64,000 bases of DNA from Bacillota bacterium (GTDB lineage: Bacteria > Bacillota > Negativicutes > Sporomusales > Sporomusaceae), in the NCBI GenBank assembly GCA_017889705.1, contig JAGGAB010000013.1:26700-90699 (forward strand), in the 5' to 3' direction. Positions within the stretch are counted from its first letter, which is position 1. The number at the start of each line of letters is the position of its first letter. The notes beneath the pieces are model-generated. The model had not been told where the DNA came from and ran no database searches. It saw only the letters and a list, made by a program, of their open reading frames with translations. Position numbers and translations under genes: made by a program. Of this stretch, positions 31,050-40,410 are shown one piece after another.

Positions 31050-33506
31050 ATGGCGGCAATACTTACTGCGGCTGGACAACAAATGTTAGCCAGTCAGAAT
31101 TTTGTCACACATACCAGGATATATGTGGATGATGTGCTGTGTGTTGATACGTCAGCAGCTATTGTCAATACCCCGGTCATTAGTTATCAGATAAATCGCA
31201 GCCGCAAATTAGGTGCGGCAAAACTTAGTTTGAATGTCGCCAATCCTGGCGGCATTTATTCTTTTAAACGCAAAGATGATCCAATCTTTGGTTATGGGAA
31301 AAGAATAAAATTGCAGGAAGGGATTCCGGTTGGGGGAAGCATGGAATGGTTTACCCGGTTTACCGGTATTATTGTTTCGCAGGTTCCTTCCAATAATGCC
31401 GGTAAACCTGCGCTGGCGGTAAATGCCATGGATAACATGAAACTGATGCTGGATTATTTGCCTGATGACTTGTATTACTGTCCAAACATCCTTGCTGTCA
31501 AAAAGGAAGTGCTTAGTGAAGTACCCGATGGAAACTCTATGCATTTTCGCGGTAGCAAGACACACCTGCCATGGGTAGATATTCCTTACCCTATTTTTTA
31601 CAAAGCAGGTACAAAAATCAAAGATAACTACGAGGTTGATTTAATTAATGGTGAAGTATACTTTGGTGAAAAAATGTGCGGCTCTGCTACGAGCCGTAGC
31701 CAAACGTATGAAGCCGATGAGGTCAACGAGACTAAATATGAAATTTCCGTAGCAATCAAGCCTGGATTTGCAGTTTACCGGTCGTTTGCCATAACCATGA
31801 ATAATAGCGAGCAGTTATTCGAAAAAGATACAATTCCTGATGATATCACAGTAACTTTTAATGGCGCCGAAATTATTTTTTCCAAGCCACCCTTTTATGA
31901 TCTGAAACAACAGCCCTTGGTACAGTATTCCCAGCAAAAAATCTATGTAAAAAATGAGAGTGACTGTCAAGTAACTGCCGATTACTGGTATTACGATAGT
32001 AAGACCAATCTTGCGGAAAACGTAATAACTGATTTAGCACTAAAGGCAGGATTTAGACCAGAACAGATTCAGCTAGAGGCGACCAATGTTTCTTTAAAAC
32101 CAATCCGCTTTACCAATCTGACAGTAACAAGCGCCTTTGAGGCTTTGCAAAAAATAAAACAACAATTAAGCCCCAGCTATATCATTACCTGCGATACGGA
32201 GGGTAATCTTCGGGGATATTACACTGAACAAAAGGATACTTCGGATTATGAACTTACGTTAATCAAAAAGCTCGAAGCTCCGGTATCGGAAGAAAATTTA
32301 TATTCGGTTGTTGTCGCCCATGGGGTAGACCTAAACCCAAATGATTTGCGGAGTACAGCTACTGCGCAAAACCTGCTGGCGGCTAACTCCGTAATTCAAG
32401 TCAGCGGCAGTGCCAGTATGGTTTTAAACAAAAAGGCAGAAGATCAAATTAGCTGGCATTGGGTCAAAAAAAATAATGATACTCCACCGGCATTACCGGT
32501 TGACTTACTGAAAATTTCCCTGGCGGAAGCCAAGAAGATTGAAGAGATTAACATTTTAGTCGGGGATTACAATAAGGGTACTATTCAACAAAGCATGAGT
32601 ATTCAAGTGAGTGAAGATGGAACCAACTGGTTCTATGTGGACAGATCTTCCCGGGGAATAGCTGGAGCCTCCAGCCAGTGGCTAACTGTAAAAGGCGGTG
32701 AATTAGAGAATAGGAAGATTAAGGCAATAAAAATTATTGCCGAAGCGGCTTTTGACTGGACAGAGTCACACACCTATACAAAACGCTCAGGTTTTCTGGG
32801 GCTGGGTACTAAAGTCAAAAGTGATAACTACTATCACTGGTATTGTGCCATAAAAGAAGTGCAAATTTGGGAGGAGAATACGATTGCGGTGACAAGTTCT
32901 ATTAACAATTGCATTGGTATTGGTGATGGCACTCAGTATGCGTTTTACATTCCCAATACGCCGGTTCTTACAGGAACGGTCACAGTATATAAGGATGGGG
33001 TAGCCATGGCGCCTGCCGCCTATACGCTCGAAGCAGCCACCGGCAAGCTTACCTTTATGATAGCTCCCACAGGTATAATTACGGTGGCTACCAAACAGCA
33101 GCCTCGTGCTCAATCTACTAACAATGATCGCTACACTAACAATATTACAGTTATCAATCCCGGGTTAAGTGTGACCTTTGATGACGGCGCCATTGAGATT
33201 GGTTCTGCTAACTACCGGCTCTTAAAAAAGCTGGGTCTGAAAAAGAATGCATTGAAGGTGGATAATTACCTAAATTCGTTTAGCGATGTAAAAAAACGGG
33301 GCGCTGAAATGCTGCAGGAAATTTCTCGGCTGGAAGAAACGCTGGCAATGGAGGTTGTTTACCGTCCGGATGTGGATATTTGTCAGACAGTTGGCGTCAC
33401 TGATGCCTTGCTAGGGATTACAGGGCGCTTTTTCATTGAGGAATTAACAGAAAGCAAACAAGGCTTTCTGCCTTCGTTAAGTATCAAAGTTAGTAACTAT
33501 TCTTAA
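31050..33506 (+). CDS. Tail hub/tip protein with inserted discoidin-like domain
   Basis: 818 residues. The N-terminal 370 residues and the C-terminal 120 residues look like the split gp27/XkdQ-type hub of phage tails (SYQINRSRKLGAAKLSLNVANPG, then KRGAEMLQEISRLEETLAMEV and IEELTESKQGFLPSLSIKVS). Residues about 480-620 resemble an F5/8 type C (discoidin) carbohydrate-binding fold (IQVSEDGTNWFYVDRSS, then IKEVQIWEE), followed by an Ig-like strand-rich piece. It should form the tail tip and bind a cell-surface glycan. No lysozyme motif is seen. Confidence 0.65.
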   Translation: MAAILTAAGQQMLASQNFVTHTRIYVDDVLCVDTSAAIVNTPVISYQINRSRKLGAAKLSLNVANPGGIYSFKRKDDPIFGYGKRIKLQEGIPVGGSMEWFTRFTGIIVSQVPSNNAGKPALAVNAMDNMKLMLDYLPDDLYYCPNILAVKKEVLSEVPDGNSMHFRGSKTHLPWVDIPYPIFYKAGTKIKDNYEVDLINGEVYFGEKMCGSATSRSQTYEADEVNETKYEISVAIKPGFAVYRSFAITMNNSEQLFEKDTIPDDITVTFNGAEIIFSKPPFYDLKQQPLVQYSQQKIYVKNESDCQVTADYWYYDSKTNLAENVITDLALKAGFRPEQIQLEATNVSLKPIRFTNLTVTSAFEALQKIKQQLSPSYIITCDTEGNLRGYYTEQKDTSDYELTLIKKLEAPVSEENLYSVVVAHGVDLNPNDLRSTATAQNLLAANSVIQVSGSASMVLNKKAEDQISWHWVKKNNDTPPALPVDLLKISLAEAKKIEEINILVGDYNKGTIQQSMSIQVSEDGTNWFYVDRSSRGIAGASSQWLTVKGGELENRKIKAIKIIAEAAFDWTESHTYTKRSGFLGLGTKVKSDNYYHWYCAIKEVQIWEENTIAVTSSINNCIGIGDGTQYAFYIPNTPVLTGTVTVYKDGVAMAPAAYTLEAATGKLTFMIAPTGIITVATKQQPRAQSTNNDRYTNNITVINPGLSVTFDDGAIEIGSANYRLLKKLGLKKNALKVDNYLNSFSDVKKRGAEMLQEISRLEETLAMEVVYRPDVDICQTVGVTDALLGITGRFFIEELTESKQGFLPSLSIKVSNYS

Positions 33507-33524
33507 ATAAGGGGGTGAGACAGT

Positions 33525-35708
33525 ATGCCATTTGGGAAAGAGTTATCCCATATTATCGAAGAACAAATTACCCGATCGGTTGCGCAAAAGAGTACTGCTA
33601 CTGATTCTGGCGGCATAGCTACCCGGTCAGGAGCCGATGAAGGAAGACTTGCACAAATTGAGGCAAACCTGCAACGGCTAGCGGATAAATTTGCTGCTTT
33701 TCTTACAACGCAAAAAAACAGCAAACGGAGTATTGTTGAGTATGGCCTGAAGGTTATAGCCCTTCATGAGCTGCGTTTGGCTATTACTGACGGCAGGGCT
33801 GTTTTTGCCGACAGCGATGAGCCGCTAGATATTCCCTATACATATTTGCAATTAAGCGCCGCGGGTGCAGAACGGCAAATCCGCTATATTTATCTAAACA
33901 ATGCCGGTGTGGTGTTAGAAAGCTCGACAGATCCGACCAATATGGGGACAGAGTATATTCCGCTGGCATTGGTGGATGTCTGGTCAGGAGTACAAGAAAT
34001 TACACAGGATAAGCTTCAAGACATCCGGCCAAGAGCTGGTAGTGAGGATAATACCGACAGTTCGAATACGAATTTGCAAGTGAATGGCAACGCGACTCTG
34101 TATTGTCCGGATACCGGCAATGATAGTTTTGTTGTAGCTGCTACAACAACGGCAGGACTTTGCGTTAATGTCACTTCAGGCCGGGCATTGGTTGGTGGAG
34201 AGGTGATTAACGCCGAAGGCGGCCTGCTGGATCTAAGTAACCACCGTAATGTAACTGATGAGTTTTTGGTCTTTAGTGATGGCATAACCACACAGTATAA
34301 TCTGTACCATCAATCGGTAAGCAATGTTGTTGTTGCAGTAAATGATGTGGCTGCAGCAGTAACCGTTAATGAGGAAGAGGGGTCCATTACCTTCGCCACT
34401 GCTCCTGAGGTGGGAGCAAAAATTACGGCGTCTTATTCTTTTAGTGGTAATTATGTGCTGGTATTTCTGGTTGAGAGGGCACAAACCAATGACGGTAAGC
34501 CCGTAGGCGTGATTGGCTGGAAAGTGGGAAGTAACCGGAATCTAGCGCAGCCACCGGATTTAACCCAGTATCAGCATGCTATTGCCAAGGTAGATATGTC
34601 CAGCGCGATAGAGGCGATTACCGATTTACTTATTGATAATGCTTATGAAGTGCAAAACCTTACGCAGTACGATTTACAGTATGGTGAGAAGCTTGGCAGC
34701 GCAAGTTTGCGGAGTGGAGCTGTGACGGCAGATAAAATTGCGGCTGGCAGTATTGATGCTGGAAAAATTACCACAGGAGCTATTGAGGCAGACAAAATTG
34801 CCGCTGGGGCAATTACCACCAAGCTCTTAGCTACTGATTCAATATTGGCAGATATGATTCAAGCCGGCACAATCAAAGCAGACATGTTTGAGGATTCCGT
34901 ATGGGGAGACTTGTCCCAAGCTATCCGATTTGTAAAGAGTATTCTGGGAGGAGAACAGTCCTGGAGCATAAAACTGAATAAAAGCGATTTATTAGCGGGG
35001 ATTAGGTTCAATGTCGATGTTATGAGTCAAACCTTTCCGGCTATTAAACTGGATACGCAGCAGCATTGGGATGATGGGTCTGTGTGGAACACGGACAGTC
35101 AAACCTGGGATATCCCCACGGCTTCCTCCGGTTATTGGGAGAGTGCGAGTATTGATTATGGGGCGGAAGCCAATCTCCAGGCCGAATTCTGGACACAATT
35201 CCTGTGCGAAGAGGAATTAGTCAATATTACAGTAAAAGCCAGATATTCGAATGACGATTTAACTTGGACAGATTATGAGACACTGAAGCACACTAAGGGT
35301 ATGGGATATCACTTTTGGATTGGTACTTTGCAGCGCTATCGCTACTTTAAAATAAAGGTTGAGTTGGCGACTACCAATACAGGCAAGTATGAGATCCTGG
35401 CTTACCCTGAGATAAGAGCAGCCAACTGTCAGATTGGTGCCGAAGATATGGCGCCTGGTGCATTAAATAATAATATTGCAATTTTAAGTGGCAGCATTGC
35501 TCACGGCGGGACAATTCCTTTGCCGGCAGGGTATGACCAAAACCATTGCAAATGGTTTGTCAGTTTCCGGGAAATGTATTTTAGCGGGGATGTCGATGGC
35601 AATGATTCCGAGTATTGTTATGCGGACGCAAACAGGGTCGTTACCGTTATGGGTAATTATCAGCGCCAAACATATGCCGCTAACTATTTAATCATTGGTA
35701 TTAGATAA
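33525..35708 (+). CDS. Tail fibre protein with repeat stalk and galactose-binding-like domain
   Basis: 727 residues, GGGGGTGAG upstream. A coiled-coil N-terminus (about 40-65) is followed by strand-rich domains. Around 400-450 lie the short repeats ADKIAAGSIDAGKITTGA and EADKIAAGAIT, typical of phage central fibres. Residues about 500-630 resemble a second discoidin-like domain (ITVKARYSNDDLTWTDYE). The last 100 residues look like a fibre tip. It probably makes a trimeric fibre for host recognition. Confidence 0.7.
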   Translation: MPFGKELSHIIEEQITRSVAQKSTATDSGGIATRSGADEGRLAQIEANLQRLADKFAAFLTTQKNSKRSIVEYGLKVIALHELRLAITDGRAVFADSDEPLDIPYTYLQLSAAGAERQIRYIYLNNAGVVLESSTDPTNMGTEYIPLALVDVWSGVQEITQDKLQDIRPRAGSEDNTDSSNTNLQVNGNATLYCPDTGNDSFVVAATTTAGLCVNVTSGRALVGGEVINAEGGLLDLSNHRNVTDEFLVFSDGITTQYNLYHQSVSNVVVAVNDVAAAVTVNEEEGSITFATAPEVGAKITASYSFSGNYVLVFLVERAQTNDGKPVGVIGWKVGSNRNLAQPPDLTQYQHAIAKVDMSSAIEAITDLLIDNAYEVQNLTQYDLQYGEKLGSASLRSGAVTADKIAAGSIDAGKITTGAIEADKIAAGAITTKLLATDSILADMIQAGTIKADMFEDSVWGDLSQAIRFVKSILGGEQSWSIKLNKSDLLAGIRFNVDVMSQTFPAIKLDTQQHWDDGSVWNTDSQTWDIPTASSGYWESASIDYGAEANLQAEFWTQFLCEEELVNITVKARYSNDDLTWTDYETLKHTKGMGYHFWIGTLQRYRYFKIKVELATTNTGKYEILAYPEIRAANCQIGAEDMAPGALNNNIAILSGSIAHGGTIPLPAGYDQNHCKWFVSFREMYFSGDVDGNDSEYCYADANRVVTVMGNYQRQTYAANYLIIGIR

Positions 35709-35722
35709 CTGGAGGAATTTCT

Positions 35723-36106
35723 ATGTGGACGATTTTTAACTCGGTCGGGGAAGCTGTTGCCAATAGTGACAGAGAACCTGAACATAATGATGTAGCAGCC
35801 CGCAGCGAAAGGGCTGTTTTTCATGAAGAGGTAATTCCACTTAATGAAATTAAGCTGGCAGGAGGTGGGGTGAAACGTAAGCCGCTTGTGAATGTAACAG
35901 CAGCAGTAGCAGGTACGGTGGCAAACATTTCTGTTACTTGTGATGATCCAACTGTTGTTGAGATACCTCTGATGGTAGGGGAAACCCATGTTGTCAAACA
36001 ACCGGGCAAATGGGTGCTGACAGGAGAACCAGGAGTTTGTGTGATGGTTGATGTTGACCGCAGCTTGTTCCGGGGGAATTGTCTGGAGGTGAGTTTCAAT
36101 GCCTAA
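35723..36106 (+). CDS. Fibre-associated protein
   Basis: 127 residues, GGAGGAA upstream. Begins MWTIFNSVGEAVANSDREPEHN, a start I associate with small fibre-locus proteins of Firmicute prophages, followed by a beta-rich Ig-like part. Overlaps the next gene by 8 bases. Probably a fibre or baseplate decoration protein. Confidence 0.5.
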   Translation: MWTIFNSVGEAVANSDREPEHNDVAARSERAVFHEEVIPLNEIKLAGGGVKRKPLVNVTAAVAGTVANISVTCDDPTVVEIPLMVGETHVVKQPGKWVLTGEPGVCVMVDVDRSLFRGNCLEVSFNA

Positions 36107-36305
36107 GATCCAGGTAAATGCAGATGGTTCGCTTATTGCGACGCGAACCAGGAAGGAAACTATCGCCTATTACAATCAACAAATTGAACAACGGATCGAA
36201 GCTTTAGTGAAGTTAGTGGCGCTGGGCGGCGATATAACCTCGATCAAGGCAAGAATTAGTCAGTTAAACGAGGACAAGAAAAGTCGGCTGCTGGAGGTAG
36301 AATAA
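36099..36305 (+). CDS. Small coiled-coil protein of the fibre locus
   Basis: 68 residues, overlapping the preceding gene (ATG 36099, previous stop 36106). One long amphipathic helix from about residue 20 to the end (YYNQQIEQRIEALVKLVALGG). Possibly a fibre assembly chaperone. Not recognised. Confidence 0.5.
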   Translation: MPKIQVNADGSLIATRTRKETIAYYNQQIEQRIEALVKLVALGGDITSIKARISQLNEDKKSRLLEVE

Positions 36306-36306
36306 T

Positions 36307-36468
36307 GTGCTAGTAATTATTTCAGAAAAATGTATTGAGTGTGGTTTGTGCAGTTTATTATGTCCTTCTGGAGCAATTGCCAATGGCAGTGTGGATAATT
36401 CTCTCTGCCTGTTGTGTGGTGAATGTGAGGCAAATTGTCCGGAAAAGGCAATAAAAGTTAGTGAATAA
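36307..36468 (+). CDS. Two-[4Fe-4S] ferredoxin encoded inside the fibre locus
   Basis: 53 residues from GTG 36307, two bases after the preceding stop; the ATG at 36305 runs into a stop at once. Two perfect cluster motifs: CIECGLCSLLCP (residues 9-20) and CLLCGECEANCP, eight cysteines in the CxxCxxCxxxCP spacing of clostridial ferredoxins. Such a protein carries low-potential electrons and has no known part in a phage tail. The two radical SAM enzymes 1.3-3 kb downstream need an electron donor, so it is probably their partner. It is followed after 14 bases by the Cys-tailed fibre-like gene. Confidence 0.85.
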   Translation: MLVIISEKCIECGLCSLLCPSGAIANGSVDNSLCLLCGECEANCPEKAIKVSE

Positions 36469-36482
36469 AGGAGAGGTTAAGT

Positions 36483-36848
36483 ATGGCTTTTGATGAAACT
36501 AAACCAGCTAATGATGCGCCGCTGGTGAGCGCTGATGTAAGAGATAATTTTGTGCATATTAAGACTGCAATAAGTAAGGAGCATGTATGGGATGATAATA
36601 ATCCGCAAAATACAAGCCATCGCCTAGATCAAATAAATGCCATAGTTACAGGGAGCAAGGAGACAAGCTGGTCAGGAAGCCCTAAAGCTGCAGGTGGCGC
36701 CGGTTCTGTGCTAACCCGGGTTGTCGGTGTAGCGGCAGGAACGTATACTCTGCAAAATTTAATACAGCAATTGGTGACCAAGAGCCATACCCATGGCGGT
36801 CAGGTTTTTGGAAATACCCAGTGCGATTGTCAATGTGGTGATAGTTAA
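36483..36848 (+). CDS. Fibre-like protein with HxH motif and Cys-rich C-terminus
   Basis: 121 residues, AGGAGAGG upstream. The start MAFDETKPANDAPLVSADVRD and the middle resemble short phage fibre or adaptor proteins that begin this way. The end reads KSHTHGGQVFGNTQCDCQCG: an HxH metal-binding motif as in phage fibre tips, then three alternating cysteines (CDCQC). Such a tail is unusual in a fibre and could bind a metal or cluster, or be the peptide altered by the radical SAM enzymes. That link is inference from position. Confidence 0.6.
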   Translation: MAFDETKPANDAPLVSADVRDNFVHIKTAISKEHVWDDNNPQNTSHRLDQINAIVTGSKETSWSGSPKAAGGAGSVLTRVVGVAAGTYTLQNLIQQLVTKSHTHGGQVFGNTQCDCQCGDS

Positions 36849-36899
36849 TTTACTTTCAGTAAGAGGCGAATAATTAGCAAAATTTATGGGGGGAAAACT

Positions 36900-37733
36900 A
36901 TGAAAATTTTTCAATATGCGGCACTTGAAAATACGCAAAATGAGGAAAGAGCGGTAATTAAATATTCCGGCAATCAGTTAACTATTGAAGTATATAAGAA
37001 AACATACAGTAATAATGAAGCAACCGGGGGAATGGTTTGCACGGGAGAATCCTTAGCTGCAACAGCTAGCATTGATGTAGCGGAAAATACCTATTCGTCA
37101 CAGCTCTTTGTTGTTGCAGAAGCAGGACAGGTCGGACAATTCGTACCAGTCCATCATTTTACCTATTCTTCCAGGTCGCCATTAAACATATTTCAGAACC
37201 TATTGCTAAATCCTCAATTGCGCGGCTACTTTCAAATAGATATCGGCGGATATGGCCAGGACATGGAAAACAAGTTGATTCTAAAAACTTTCCACATTCC
37301 GATTCGAAATATAGTTTTCGAGGGCTTTAATAATGTCGAACAAGTTGTAACTCAGGAAATGATTGTGCCGACACGTTATGAAGTGTGGGATACCTATTCG
37401 CTTGCCTGCAATCAACAGGAAGCCGGGTGCAAAGATTCCGGTGAAGTAGCTTTTGGGGAAGAACTGGTGATTTCCCCAGGTAGTGAAGACTATGTAGAAT
37501 TTACTATCCAAAAGTATTCGCCGCAGTTTGGTGAAAAATTAAACCGGGAAATCGATAACGAAGAAGTATTTGTGGAGTCAACTGCTGGCGTGGTAAATAC
37601 GACAAGAGTGCAATTACAGGAAGGCCAAGGAAAGTTTCGATTATATCCGTTTGGGTACACCGGAAAATGCAAACTTAAGCTTGGCTGGCGCTACTATGCC
37701 GGTTGGTGTGAATATCCGGTTACCATAGCGTAA
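36900..37733 (+). CDS. Unknown protein at the head of the radical SAM operon
   Basis: 277 residues, GGGGGG upstream. Beta-rich, no signal peptide or membrane segment, cysteines scattered (CNQQEAGC, GWCEYP). Not recognised. The next gene starts right after its stop. It may be a structural tail-tip protein or a substrate of the enzymes that follow. Confidence 0.5.
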   Translation: MKIFQYAALENTQNEERAVIKYSGNQLTIEVYKKTYSNNEATGGMVCTGESLAATASIDVAENTYSSQLFVVAEAGQVGQFVPVHHFTYSSRSPLNIFQNLLLNPQLRGYFQIDIGGYGQDMENKLILKTFHIPIRNIVFEGFNNVEQVVTQEMIVPTRYEVWDTYSLACNQQEAGCKDSGEVAFGEELVISPGSEDYVEFTIQKYSPQFGEKLNREIDNEEVFVESTAGVVNTTRVQLQEGQGKFRLYPFGYTGKCKLKLGWRYYAGWCEYPVTIA

Positions 37734-37739
37734 TTGATT

Positions 37740-38771
37740 ATGGAGAAAATGGTAGTTCATGTAGGTAATCGCTGCAATGCAGCCTGCCAATATTGTCATT
37801 GTCCGAAAAGTGGGGATGAATTTACTTTATCCCCACTTTTGTTGTCTGTTTTAGCAGATAAGACTCATGGGGCCCAGTTATGTGTCAGGTTTATCGGGGG
37901 CGAACCTACGTTATATATGCCGCAGATTGAAAAAATTGTGTCAGTCTGCAGCTCTGTTACGGAATTCGTTGTCTCCACAAATGGACTATTGTTATCAGAT
38001 AAGCAGCGTATTGACTTTTTTAATACCCATAATTTTTTTGTAGCTGTTAGTTATGATGGCAAGCAGGGAAAACGAGCTTACCGAGATATCTTTGAAAGCG
38101 CCAGCCATATTGAAAATATAAAAAAATTAAAGAGGCTTGGCTGCAGCACAACCCTTGACAGTGATAACCTGAACTTTGGGCAGTTATTTAAGGAGTTCGG
38201 CAGGATAGAAAACAAAATCCAGCGGCCGTTACGTTTGCGACCACATCTAATTCATTGCCTGGGTGTGGATAACGATTATCTAAGTCTCGCAGATGTACAG
38301 GTGTTTGCTGACCAATATAAGCAAATAGTGGGCAATTTTATTGATGACTATATTCACTATGGGTTGGTAAATACAAAATTTTTCAATATGTTTTATTATC
38401 TGTTTACCACTATAGAAAATTATTATATTTTTCCTGAATCCAGATGTTATTCTAAAAAAACAATCCAGACAAATCTGGCTGGCAAGCAATATATCTGCCC
38501 CTACTGTCAAACCCTAGAAAATTATTTGGGAAGCCTTGATGAAAATCAAGAGTTAGTATTTTTGCGATTGGCCGACAAAGTGGAAAAACGTAGGCCAGCC
38601 TGTATGCGATGCGAGCTATATTGCTTTTGCGGCACATACTGCTTGGCCTCAAAACACCCGGAAATTGAATGTAAAATACAACAAGAGTTGATTCCCTGGT
38701 TTTTAAATACCATTAGCAAATATGGCATTGCCCGGTTTTCGAAACTTAAGCAGTATGGAGGATTGATATGA
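37740..38771 (+). CDS. Radical SAM/SPASM-type maturase 1
   Basis: 343 residues from ATG 37740 (TTG 37734 also possible; binding site weak, so it is probably coupled to the gene before). Radical SAM cluster motif CNAACQYC lies at residues 12-19 after VHVGNRC, then a glycine motif RFIGGEPTLY near 60. The C-terminus has extra cysteines (CPYC, ACMRCELYCFCGTYC, IEC) as in SPASM/twitch auxiliary-cluster domains of enzymes that modify peptides and proteins. The gene overlaps the next by 4 bases. It also holds a terminator-like hairpin near its 5' end. Confidence 0.85.
   Translation: MEKMVVHVGNRCNAACQYCHCPKSGDEFTLSPLLLSVLADKTHGAQLCVRFIGGEPTLYMPQIEKIVSVCSSVTEFVVSTNGLLLSDKQRIDFFNTHNFFVAVSYDGKQGKRAYRDIFESASHIENIKKLKRLGCSTTLDSDNLNFGQLFKEFGRIENKIQRPLRLRPHLIHCLGVDNDYLSLADVQVFADQYKQIVGNFIDDYIHYGLVNTKFFNMFYYLFTTIENYYIFPESRCYSKKTIQTNLAGKQYICPYCQTLENYLGSLDENQELVFLRLADKVEKRRPACMRCELYCFCGTYCLASKHPEIECKIQQELIPWFLNTISKYGIARFSKLKQYGGLI
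37806..37840 (+). other. Terminator-like hairpin inside the first radical SAM gene
   Basis: Perfect 12-base arms AAAAGTGGGGAT and ATCCCCACTTTT with an 11-base loop. It lies within codons shortly after the CxxxCxxC motif. It could reduce read-through into the radical SAM operon or be chance. Confidence 0.7.
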
Positions 38772-39436
38772 TCGAACATTTTTTTGTGTTTCCTAATTGT
38801 GTGAATATCGAGGGCCAATTAACAATTGATATAACACCAGGTCAATACAAGATTGAGTGTGGTGAGAATCAGTATACCGTTAACCGGCAGGATATTCCTG
38901 ACAATTCGTCATTTTGTCTATTGTATGACTATATGCTTGATGATTTCATTCCGATTGAACACTGGGAAAAGCTAACAGCCTGTCTTAATATGCGGTCAAT
39001 GGAAACCTTGGCTTATTTACAGCAGAGCTGTGTGTTTCAAATTCATTATTACAATAAAATACCTTTTGTAAAAGTTTTCTTACCTCAAGGACAGCAGACA
39101 CTTGTTTCACATACGCATAATTTTAGTGAAAACAGCTATTTTCCAATTTCTTTTATACATCCGCTTGATTATCTGTATTTCCCAACATTTGATATCTTTA
39201 ATGTAAGTCTGGACGATGCACAAGAAAATGTAATAATCGATTTGCATTTGGTTCCGTCGGTAACTAATTTTGCAGTGTATGCTAATTATGGGATGTATTG
39301 CTTACCATTAAACCCAGGGGTAAATCATGTAACGATTCCGTATTGTCCGGGAGAAAGTCTTTATATTGGTGCTAAAGGCGAGAAGAAAAAAGTGACATTA
39401 TATGACTTGGAGGAGGCGCTATGTATTCACAATTAA
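38768..39436 (+). CDS. Unknown protein between the two radical SAM genes
   Basis: 222 residues; ATG overlaps the stop before (ATGA) with GGAGG upstream, and its end overlaps the next gene by 16 bases. Beta-rich with many Tyr, Phe and His, several cysteines, no signal peptide. Not recognised. Coupling on both sides says it works with the radical SAM enzymes, for example as a recognition partner or a tail subunit that is modified. Confidence 0.5.
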   Translation: MIEHFFVFPNCVNIEGQLTIDITPGQYKIECGENQYTVNRQDIPDNSSFCLLYDYMLDDFIPIEHWEKLTACLNMRSMETLAYLQQSCVFQIHYYNKIPFVKVFLPQGQQTLVSHTHNFSENSYFPISFIHPLDYLYFPTFDIFNVSLDDAQENVIIDLHLVPSVTNFAVYANYGMYCLPLNPGVNHVTIPYCPGESLYIGAKGEKKKVTLYDLEEALCIHN

Positions 39437-40410
39437 GGCTGGTAATGCCTGATACGGTTTGCAACCTTGCCTGTCAATATTGTTTGAGTGGTTATAACAA
39501 CCATACCTCATGCTCGGAAGCCGCAGACTTTGCGGCTGAGCAAATTCTTAAAACAATTAACGGCAGAGCTTTTGAAAGTATTAGCATCTGGGGCGGTGAG
39601 CCGCTGGCGAATTTTGAAAAATTGCAGCAAACAGTTGCATTTTGCCGCCGCTATTATCCAGATATACCTATCCGGATAATTACGAATGGCTATTTGATGA
39701 ATGAGGAAAAGGCAGATTATTTGAATGCTAACAACATTGCTATCACAATATCTCATGATGGTTATGCCCAATATTACCGCAATCAGCGGGATTTTTTACT
39801 GGAACATGATTATCTGAATTTATTAAAGCGGATAAAAAATGATGTAAGTTTCAATAGTGTTGTTCACCGCTTTAACTGTAATATCCCCAGTATGTTTCAC
39901 TATTTTGAAAAGGCTCAGGATAAAATCGGCAAGGCAATTGGTTGGAATTTTGAACTTTTTAAATTGCATGATGCTAAATTTGCAAAGTTTATCATTGCAG
40001 GCAAGGCAATCGACGAATTAGCCAAGTCGTTTGACTTTTTGTTTGAGCAATTTGAAAAAGGGCATCCGTTTGCCTATACTTCGCAGGCAAATCGTCTAAA
40101 TTCCTTAGCAAGGCTTATCGACGAAGGCAAAGGGACATTATGCCAATGTGGCGCTAATCGTCGCTTGTCTATAAGGACAGATGGAAAACCGGCTTTTTGT
40201 CAAGTGGCTGCTGAATTGGGAAACTACAGCAATGCACAACCGGATATTCCGCCAATGTGCAGTGACTGTGAATATGCGAAATATTGTACGGGAATATGTC
40301 CGCTGATGAGTGATGGGTATAGAAAAAAGTTATGCATTTCTTATAAACTGTATTATTTCAAAACCTTTCAGTTTTTTCATTCGCTGAGAGAAAGGGGCGA
40401 ATTTAATTGA
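39421..40410 (+). CDS. Radical SAM/SPASM-type maturase 2
   Basis: 329 residues, GGAGGAGG upstream of ATG. The cluster motif CNLACQYC is at residues 14-21, followed by SIWGGEPLANF near 60. The C-terminal SPASM region has CQCG, then CSDCEYAKYCTGICP and a last cysteine (KKLC): the CxxCx5CxxxC spacing of SPASM domains. Its best-known relatives modify ribosomal peptides or activate sulfatases, but no sulfatase lies nearby. With the ferredoxin and the first maturase it forms a likely protein-modifying set within the fibre locus. Confidence 0.87.
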   Translation: MYSQLRLVMPDTVCNLACQYCLSGYNNHTSCSEAADFAAEQILKTINGRAFESISIWGGEPLANFEKLQQTVAFCRRYYPDIPIRIITNGYLMNEEKADYLNANNIAITISHDGYAQYYRNQRDFLLEHDYLNLLKRIKNDVSFNSVVHRFNCNIPSMFHYFEKAQDKIGKAIGWNFELFKLHDAKFAKFIIAGKAIDELAKSFDFLFEQFEKGHPFAYTSQANRLNSLARLIDEGKGTLCQCGANRRLSIRTDGKPAFCQVAAELGNYSNAQPDIPPMCSDCEYAKYCTGICPLMSDGYRKKLCISYKLYYFKTFQFFHSLRERGEFN

